Part shown: piece after piece, positions 33,106-38,737 of the stretch | Layout of the letters: each line of letters opens with the position of its first letter | Position numbering within the stretch: position 1 is the first letter of the stretch | Assembly (NCBI GenBank): GCA_964560875.1 | Contig: CAZLMW010000074.1 | Coordinates: 1 to 38,737 of the forward strand | Direction: 5' to 3' | DNA from: CAZLMW01 sp964560875 | GTDB lineage: Bacteria > Myxococcota_A > UBA9042 | Length of the DNA: 38,737 nucleotides | Program-made: the position numbers and the translations under genes | The notes under the pieces: generated by a model | The model's database searches: none | What the model was told of the DNA's origin: nothing | The model's input: only the letters and a program-made list of their open reading frames with translations

Positions 33106-33921
33106 ATGGGCTTTTGGCAAGCGCTCTTCACCGACTTCGACGGCTCGCTGTTCGCGATGTGCCTGGCCGTGTCGATCGCCGGCGGGCTGGTCATCTTTCA
33201 CGCCGTGGCCGCCTACTACCACATCAAGTACTACGTCCGACGCAAGGACGATCCGAAGGCGTGGAAGTGCCAACCCAAGCGCTTCTTACGCACCGAGCAG
33301 CAGCGTGACGCGGCGCTGCTGTCGTCGTTCAACCTCGTCATCGGCGGCGCGATCAGCGGCACGATCATCTACGCGGTGCTCAAGGGCTGGCAATCGCTGC
33401 TGTATTTCGACGTAGCCGAGTACGGGTGGGCCTACACGATCGCGTCTGGCGTCTTGCTCTTCGTGCTCAACGACGCGGGCGCCTACTACGTGCATCGCGC
33501 GCTGCATCTGCCTTGGATGTACCGCCGCATCCATCGCCACCACCACCGCTTTGTGGCCACGACGCCCTACGTCACGATCGCGGTGCACCCGCTCGAGCTG
33601 GTCGCGCTGCAGGCCTCGTCGCTCGCGCCGATCTTCTTCATCCCGTTTCACCCGGCCACCATCGCCGTCGTGCTCATCTACATCCTGGTGTTCAACATCA
33701 TCGACCACTCCGGCGTCGACCTGAAATCCAGCCTGCCGTGGCAGGGGCCGTCGCTCTATCACGACAACCACCACAGCCAATTTCACGTCAATTTCGGCCA
33801 GCACCTGATGATCTGGGACCGCATGCACGGGACGTTGCGACGCAAGAATCGCAAGTACGGCGTGAAGGTCTTTGGCGGCCGCGGCGCTGGCGATGGCGAC
33901 GACGGCTGGTATCCGTACTGA
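33106..33921 (+). CDS. sterol desaturase / fatty-acid hydroxylase superfamily protein
   Basis: A 271-codon di-iron membrane oxygenase. Histidine boxes are in the right order: HRALH (about 129-133), HRHHH (about 143-147) and NHHSQFH (about 224-230), with four or more hydrophobic segments between. Family members hydroxylate or desaturate sterols, fatty acids or related lipids using O2. The substrate is not readable, and a sterol C5-desaturase-like role is only one option. ATG 33106 has GGCGAG upstream. An O2-dependent enzyme beside an anaerobic aromatic pathway suggests a facultative lifestyle. It is convergent with the spermidine-synthase-like gene. Confidence 0.82.
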   Translation: MGFWQALFTDFDGSLFAMCLAVSIAGGLVIFHAVAAYYHIKYYVRRKDDPKAWKCQPKRFLRTEQQRDAALLSSFNLVIGGAISGTIIYAVLKGWQSLLYFDVAEYGWAYTIASGVLLFVLNDAGAYYVHRALHLPWMYRRIHRHHHRFVATTPYVTIAVHPLELVALQASSLAPIFFIPFHPATIAVVLIYILVFNIIDHSGVDLKSSLPWQGPSLYHDNHHSQFHVNFGQHLMIWDRMHGTLRRKNRKYGVKVFGGRGAGDGDDGWYPY

Positions 33922-33958
33922 GCGCTGCCTGGCCCGCGTCCGTAGGACCGGATGGGAA

Positions 33959-34052
33959 GGCCAGAAAAATGACACTTTTTCTGGCCAGGGGCGCCGTTGA
34001 GCCCCTCAACGAAAAATCGCTCAAGCGTGTGGCGCATGACAATGCGCTACAC
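33959..34052. terminator. three adjacent stem-loops between convergent genes
   Basis: Stem 1: GGCCAGAAAAA (33959-33969) pairs perfectly with TTTTTCTGGCC (33976-33986), loop of 6. It has a T-run on each strand and so can act as a two-way terminator. Stem 2: AGGGGC (33987-33992) with GCCCCT (34001-34006). Stem 3: GTGTGGCGCAT (34027-34037) with ATGCGCTACAC (34042-34052), one wobble, loop of 4, ten bases past the minus-strand stop. The whole 141-base interval is otherwise empty. Confidence 0.75.
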
Positions 34053-34062
34053 ACTGCTAACT

Positions 34063-36063
34063 TCAAGTCGGGACCAGCCACGCGAACGCGACGAATGCGA
34101 GCGCAGCCAACCAGCCGGCAACCCCGAACCCAGCGGTCATGGCCACCCCTGTCGCCGCCGCCGCTCCCAACACACCGCCGATCCCGTCAGCGCCGATGAC
34201 GAAACCCTCGTCGAGCGTGTCATCGCCGCCCGCCTGGCGCATCGCGGCGATGAACGGCTGCCCAAGCGGGAGCGCGATAACGGCGATCGACACGCCGAAC
34301 GCAACGGCGGCCGTGCTGATCGGCAAGGTGACGAAAGAGTCGGTCAGAGGACCCAGCGCGAGGCACATCGCGGCGGAGCTTGCGGCGGCAGCAAAACCAG
34401 CGGCGCGGGTGGTCAACTTCGTCAAACGCGGGATGAGCAGCGCTCCGATAGCCGCTCCACCCATAAGCGCAGAGAGCGACGTGGCCATCGCCCATGTCGG
34501 CAACCCGATCGCAGCTTGCGCCCGATAGACGATGACAACTTGCACAAGCATCGATCCGGCGCCAGCCGCCGCGACACCAACCGCCCGCCGCACGAACGCG
34601 ACGCCACCGCGCTTGGACCCACGCCGCATGAGGCCGACCAGCGCGACAAACGCAAGGCCGCCGGCAAACGGCACGTGCAGGGGTATGTCGCCGGTGAACA
34701 GGAAGGGCCGATCGTCGGTCGCGAGCGGGCCGGAGAGCGCCGATTTCGCGCGGTCGTTGGCGACCTTGAACGACGGATGAGCGTCCACGAATCGCGCGAG
34801 CTTGGCGTCCTGTTGCGACGTTAGCGGGGCGAGGCTGGCGATGAGCAGGTGCGAGAAGGGATTATCTTTCGTGCCAACATCGGGCGCCTGGACGCGGCGC
34901 AGGTGACGCGATGGGTCGAGGCCGCGCCGGCGGAGCGCCTCGATAAGGCCGGCTTGCGTACGATCGGTGTAGATCCCAGTGTTCTGCACGACGACCACGA
35001 CGCCACCCGGCGTGAGCAGCTCGAAATACCGTGAGATCGCCTCGACGGTCAGCGTGCGGGCATGGATCGGGCTGCGGCTGCGACCGCTTGCCGGCGACGT
35101 CTGCATCAGCGTCAGGTTGACCTGGTCGTAACGCGCCTCGGTCTGACTCACGAAGCGGCGCGCCTCGGCGACATGCGTGTTCACCCTGGCGGACGCAAGC
35201 ACGTTGCCAGCCCACGCATCACGGCGGCGCGCGAACGCGATGGTTGTGCCGTTGACCTCGACAGCGTCAACTTGTTTGGCCCCTTCCTGCAACGCGACTG
35301 CTGCATCGAAGCCGGCCCCCGCGCCGAGCAAGAGCACCCGTTGGTGCGGCGCGATGCGATAAGACAGGCGCTTGAGGGTGGCGAGGCGCTCGACGGCAGG
35401 ATCCGCAAACGTGGCGGTCTTGCCATCCCAGGCGACCATGCGCGTGACGAACATGCCGTCGGTGAAGATGTAGGCGACTCCGGGCTGACGGGTGCGGACG
35501 AAATCCGTGCGGGCATAGGCATCGGTTGCCGCGTGATGCTCAGCCAGCCCGTGTCGTTGGACGAGCGACCGCAGGTGCGTCCGGATGCCAACATCGCCGA
35601 GCACAGGCGCGGGCAGCAGCGGCAACAACGCGGGCCCGACAGCCAACATCCCGACCAGGAATCCAGCCGCTTCAACGGCGTACAGGCGCTGGGGTCCGTG
35701 CTTGGAAAGGCTCCGATACGCGATGGCCGAGGCCGCACCGAAGAGCGCGAATGGCAACGCGAAGAGGCCAATACCCCAAGCCGCGTCGGACACCCGCAGA
35801 GCCCACGAAGCCAAGCCCACCGCGACCACCATCAGCCCGAGCAGGCCACCGATCGCGAGCTCTGGCCTGGAAACCTGCAGCCACCTGCGCGCGACGAGGG
35901 CGCCGATTCCAAGCGCAAGGACCGCGACGGCGACGGCGAGGTGCGCCAGGTCGAGGAAGTACAGGACCGACGCCAACCGGGTGACGATGAGCTCCCACGC
36001 GCCGATCCCAACGGCCGCGCAGAACATCGCCGCATAGACGGCGAGCGGGGCGCCCTTCACCAA
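34063..36063 (-). CDS. spermidine-synthase-like membrane protein
   Basis: A 666-codon protein. Several membrane helices at the N-terminus (about 1-175) are followed by a soluble SAM-binding domain (about 180-430) with VLLLGAGAGFDAAVAL and DAVEVN, as in aminopropyltransferases, then about seven C-terminal helices. This helix-enzyme-helix form is common in uncharacterised spermidine-synthase-like proteins and need not make polyamines. The classical D-[AS]-x-D substrate motif is not obvious, since the matching loop reads NLTLMQT, so polyamine synthesis is doubtful. The start is TTG 36063 or GTG 36060, 6-9 bases after the upstream lipoprotein stop, so the two are probably one operon. Confidence 0.75.
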   Translation of the reverse strand: MVKGAPLAVYAAMFCAAVGIGAWELIVTRLASVLYFLDLAHLAVAVAVLALGIGALVARRWLQVSRPELAIGGLLGLMVVAVGLASWALRVSDAAWGIGLFALPFALFGAASAIAYRSLSKHGPQRLYAVEAAGFLVGMLAVGPALLPLLPAPVLGDVGIRTHLRSLVQRHGLAEHHAATDAYARTDFVRTRQPGVAYIFTDGMFVTRMVAWDGKTATFADPAVERLATLKRLSYRIAPHQRVLLLGAGAGFDAAVALQEGAKQVDAVEVNGTTIAFARRRDAWAGNVLASARVNTHVAEARRFVSQTEARYDQVNLTLMQTSPASGRSRSPIHARTLTVEAISRYFELLTPGGVVVVVQNTGIYTDRTQAGLIEALRRRGLDPSRHLRRVQAPDVGTKDNPFSHLLIASLAPLTSQQDAKLARFVDAHPSFKVANDRAKSALSGPLATDDRPFLFTGDIPLHVPFAGGLAFVALVGLMRRGSKRGGVAFVRRAVGVAAAGAGSMLVQVVIVYRAQAAIGLPTWAMATSLSALMGGAAIGALLIPRLTKLTTRAAGFAAAASSAAMCLALGPLTDSFVTLPISTAAVAFGVSIAVIALPLGQPFIAAMRQAGGDDTLDEGFVIGADGIGGVLGAAAATGVAMTAGFGVAGWLAALAFVAFAWLVPT

Positions 36064-36069
36064 AACTGC

Positions 36070-37308
36070 TTACGGACAGGCGCCAGGGGATTTGATCGCA
36101 ACACCCTGAACCCACATCGCTTTGCAGGCGTTCGGCTGGGTCTTTCCGTCACAGCCGCACGCCTTTTTCACCGGACTCGCCGCGCAGTCGCCGCGAGGAG
36201 CGCACGTACCTTTCGCGCCGCACGCTGCGACGACACACACCTCGGTCAGCAAGCAGTCGGAGTTGGTGGCGCAAATCGCCGCTGGGACGGTCGTGGCCGC
36301 CTTGTGGCAGGGACCGTTGAGCAGGTCGTTGGACGCCTTGCACATGTTCGTGGCCGGCGGGAACTCGAGGAGTTTGGTCGCGCCCAGCGTGCACACGCAC
36401 CCGCTGTTGTTGCACTGCACCTGCAGCTGGTCGGTCGAGCATTTCTTGAAGGCCATGCACATCTGGTTGGCGCCGCCGCCGCTGCCTCCGCCACCCCCGC
36501 CGCCGCCAGCGCCCTGGTTGCAAACGGTGCCCTTCCACGCGCAGGTTTTCAGCGCTTTGAGGGCGTTTTGACAGTTGGCGCACGACTTGCCGGCGGCGAG
36601 GCAGTCGACAGCACTCTTCGCCGCTTTCGCGCACGGTCCGCCGGTCCAATTGGCCACCTGTGGGTGGCAGATAAGGGCCACGCCGAGCAGACACTTCGCC
36701 TTCTTCGCCGCCGCGCACGACGCCGCGGGGCCCGACACCTGGCCCCCGCCCGCATCTGCGACAACTCCTGCGTCCGCGTTCGATGAACCGCCGTCGGCCG
36801 CTGTGCCCGAGTCTGCACCGCTTCCTGAATCGGCCGCGCCACCGTCCTTGGCGCTGGCCCCACCGTCGTTCTTGCTGGACCCGCCGTCGTTCTTGTTGGA
36901 TCCGCCACCAGCCGCGTCCGGTTGTCCGCCCGAATCAGCAATGCCCGAGTCGCCAGGCCCGGAACCGCCAGCGCCCGAATCCGCAGAGCTCGAGTCGCCG
37001 GGGCCCGAATCCGCAGCGACGCCCGTATCCGCAGCGCCCGTATCCATTGGCCCGCCGCTGCTGCTTGAACCGGCGTCTGATTCGCCGGTCGCGCCGCCCG
37101 CGTCGAGGTCGTCGGTGGGGTTGGACGTGTCGGTTCGCCGACCGACCCCGGAGTCCTGCGCCGCGACGTCGGAAGATTGTGTGGGATCGATCGAGCCGCC
37201 GCTGCCGCCCGTGGTTCCCGGCGTCGGGACAGGGTTGACGACACACCCGCACACACACGCGCACGCGGCGAGTGCGGAAACTGCTGACAGGAAGCGCCAC
37301 AAAGTCAT
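36070..37308 (-). CDS. Cys-rich lipoprotein with Kazal-like C-terminus
   Basis: A 412-codon predicted lipoprotein. The signal peptide carries a Cys-rich lipobox (ACVCGC), then ~170 residues of Ser/Gly/Asp/Ala low-complexity linker with many DSG and DGG units. A Cys-rich folded region follows (about 195-350) with a poly-Gly run near 275-285. The C-terminal ~35 residues match the Kazal-type pattern: CGCDGKTQPNACKA then GVAIKSPGAC. Such domains often inhibit serine proteases, but bacterial versions are frequently structural. It is upstream of, and nearly touching, the spermidine-synthase-like gene. The ~60 bases beyond the start show no other gene. Confidence 0.75.
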   Translation of the reverse strand: MTLWRFLSAVSALAACACVCGCVVNPVPTPGTTGGSGGSIDPTQSSDVAAQDSGVGRRTDTSNPTDDLDAGGATGESDAGSSSSGGPMDTGAADTGVAADSGPGDSSSADSGAGGSGPGDSGIADSGGQPDAAGGGSNKNDGGSSKNDGGASAKDGGAADSGSGADSGTAADGGSSNADAGVVADAGGGQVSGPAASCAAAKKAKCLLGVALICHPQVANWTGGPCAKAAKSAVDCLAAGKSCANCQNALKALKTCAWKGTVCNQGAGGGGGGGGSGGGANQMCMAFKKCSTDQLQVQCNNSGCVCTLGATKLLEFPPATNMCKASNDLLNGPCHKAATTVPAAICATNSDCLLTEVCVVAACGAKGTCAPRGDCAASPVKKACGCDGKTQPNACKAMWVQGVAIKSPGACP

Positions 37309-37368
37309 GCGGCTACTGTAGCAGATCGCTCAAGACCATCGCGCGACGTGGGTACATGTGGGACCCGC

Positions 37369-38016
37369 CTACTCGAGCAAGCCGGTGCCCCAGGTCGTGC
37401 CCTCAGGCAACACTGCAACCGAGAAACCGTTGCCAAACCCAAGCGCTGGCCATGGCTTTGGAACAATCAGGCGCGACCTCACCTTGTACCCGAACGGATC
37501 GATGTCCAGCACCGCGAGCGCCTTCGCCGAAGGCACAGCTGTGACCAGTGCGTAGCCACCAGGCCGAGCCGACAGCGACGTCAGCTCGGACAGGCCCTTG
37601 TAATCGGCCAGGGACGGCCGAGGGAAGAGACGCGCCGTCGGAGACTTCTGGGGCGATGCAGCGCCTTTTCGCTTGTAGAGTTGGACGCAGCCACGCTTCC
37701 GGTGCAGGACCGCCGCTTCAAACGCGGTCGCACGCGGATGGTTGGGAAATACCAGGTCCCGGCTGTCCAGCCCGAGTGCTGCACAGTCCTCGCCGGCGGG
37801 TGTTCCGGCAGTCGATGGATGCGTGCCGTTCAAGGTCGGCTTGAGGTTCTTGCCGGAGAGCACTGACGAATATCACTCACATACCAGCTTTGCGACGATC
37901 GCGTGGACGGGTCCCCAATCATCTGGCTGAAGCGTTGCCTTGGGCCGAAGCCGACGCGAACCGCCGCCGAGATCGCCCGGTCCTTCTGCATGCACGACGA
38001 TGCGGATCTCGCCCAT
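37369..38016 (-). pseudogene. small partner of the AAA ATPase, interrupted by in-frame TGA
   Basis: Two pieces lie in the same frame, separated only by TGA at 37873-37875: an N-terminal piece from ATG 38014-38016 (MGEIRIVVHAEGPGD..., ends ...AIVAKLVCE) and a C-terminal piece down to the stop at 37369. Codon use in both matches the neighbouring real genes, and together they make a plausible ~215-residue protein. The ATG overlaps the ATPase stop (TAATG), so the two genes were coupled. A restart at GTG 37863 could still make the second piece. The start with a beta-strand plus HAEGPGD is TOPRIM-like in feel, but I cannot confirm a family. The TGA could be a mutation or a sequencing error; selenocysteine is not supported. 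Confidence 0.6.
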
Positions 38017-38737
38017 TAGATAGCAGGGACACCGCCGACGGCTCCGCTCAGCCACAAGTCGCCCAAGGACTCCTGGTACACGCAATAGACGTCCCGCCAA
38101 TTCTCGTTGTCCGTGGGGGCAGCCTCGATGCGTGTTGCGCCGTTCTTTTCGTCGCGGACCAGAAACCGGACCTCGTCGGGTTCGACCGCGTCCAGAAACG
38201 TCTTCGAGTGCGTGGTGCACACAACCTGTATCGGATGCGAGCCAATGGCGCCGGTGTGGTCAACTTGCGAAGCAGCTCGGCGACCCGTCGCTGCAAGTAC
38301 GGATGCAAGCCTCGGTCAATATCCTCCAGGACGGCCAAGTGCCGGGGTCACGCTGATACGAGAGCCCGACAATCGCCGCTGCCAAGATCGATCCGTCCGA
38401 GACCTGGTTGGGCTCGTACCACAGGGCGGCGTCCCATCGGTCCTGGAACTGGAGGCGATTGTTGCCATCGACCGATCGGACTTTCACGTCTTGGAATACA
38501 GGCACGAGGCCGGTGAAGTCGTTGACGAACCGTTCTTGCTGAGCCCGGGTCAGCGTCGCGAACAGGTTGGCCAGAAGCGCACCCGGTGTATCCAGCTGGT
38601 AGGCCTCATTCGCGCGAATGTGAGAGCGGATGGCGGAAGGCTGCAGCAGGTATTTTCGGCGCGGAACCCGGATGGCTGCGACACCAGGCCCGATTGGAAG
38701 TCGCTGACTGAGCGATAACCCGGGTCCGGGCCACCCG
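38016..38737 (-). pseudogene. AAA/RecF-like ATPase C-terminal part, frameshifted twice, cut by window edge
   Basis: Reading leftwards from the right edge, three frames in sequence join into one ATPase C-terminus. Frame A covers about 38737-38340 (VPRRKYLLQ..., NQVSDGSILAAAIVGL, an SMC/RecF-type signature). Frame B covers about 38338-38260 (LAVLEDIDRGLHP, Walker B plus D-loop-like). Frame C covers about 38257-38016 (VVCTTHSKTFLDAVEPDEVRFLV, the TTHS switch region). Each step fits one missing base, near 38337-38338 (AA in + strand) and 38258-38259 (GG). The N-terminus with Walker A is outside the window. It is either a real pseudogene or a case of homopolymer indels near a contig end. Such ATPases occur in Old/AbiEii-type and other phage-defence or repair systems. 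Confidence 0.72.

Noticed and set aside
35062..36786. 574-codon plus-strand frame opposite the spermidine-synthase-like and Kazal-like genes
   Set aside because: It spans a gene boundary on the other strand, is Arg/Ala-rich and has no domain.
37873..37875. TGA read as selenocysteine
   Set aside because: No catalytic Cys/Sec context or downstream SECIS-like hairpin is evident, and the adjacent gene is also damaged, so mutation or error is simpler.

Overview
The window is high-GC DNA from what looks like a deltaproteobacterial-type lineage such as Myxococcota or Bradymonadota. That placement is an inference from gene style: several lipoproteins with Asp/Ser/Gly-rich linkers and Cys-rich modules, thrombospondin type 3 repeats, an RCC1/somatomedin-B lipoprotein, a membrane Ser/Thr kinase with a zinc ribbon, and a sterol-desaturase-like enzyme. 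No rRNA or tRNA gene was seen, so taxonomy is not proven. A 100-N run at 20057-20156 shows this is a scaffolded draft assembly.

Region 1 (113-10587, all + strand) is an operon-like cluster for anaerobic benzoyl-CoA degradation: had, oah, dch, bcrC, bcrB, bcrA, bcrD, then a glutaryl-CoA dehydrogenase and a flavin-reductase-like membrane protein. BcrCBAD is the ATP-dependent (class I) benzoyl-CoA reductase. It would reduce benzoyl-CoA to the cyclic dienoyl-CoA. Dch hydrates that product, Had oxidises the alcohol, and Oah opens the ring to 3-hydroxypimelyl-CoA. GcdH acts on glutaryl-CoA after beta-oxidation. The dedicated ferredoxin, its reductase, benzoate-CoA ligase and the pimelyl beta-oxidation enzymes are not in the window. 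Spacing is tight, with ATGA overlaps at dch/bcrC and bcrC/bcrB. The exception is bcrB/bcrA, where three 21-bp tandem repeats carry the bcrA ribosome binding site.

Region 2 (10657-20621) holds cell-envelope and surface proteins: a TSP3-repeat protein, a small lipoprotein, an 1154-codon Cys-rich/beta-propeller lipoprotein and, divergently, a ~1486-codon lipoprotein with somatomedin-B-like, RCC1 and duplicated unknown domains. Two genes here end in short tandem repeats (7 bp and 14 bp) that carry the stop codon and place stops in all three frames.

Region 3 (20700-37308) is a mixed set: hemerythrin, SDR, Ser/Thr kinase, Fic protein, a START-like hypothetical, a serine-hydrolase-like lipoprotein, a split YeeE/YedE transporter pair, a WG-repeat protein, an ATP-grasp enzyme, a small outer-membrane-like protein, a sterol-desaturase-like enzyme, a spermidine-synthase-like membrane protein and a Kazal-like lipoprotein. 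Three stem-loops in a row separate the convergent genes at 33921/34063.

Region 4 (37369-38737) is a coupled pair on the minus strand: the C-terminal part of a RecF/SMC-like AAA ATPase running off the right edge, and a small partner. Both are disrupted, by two apparent 1-base deletions and one in-frame TGA. The pair is either a decaying ATPase system or a patch of indel errors at a contig end.
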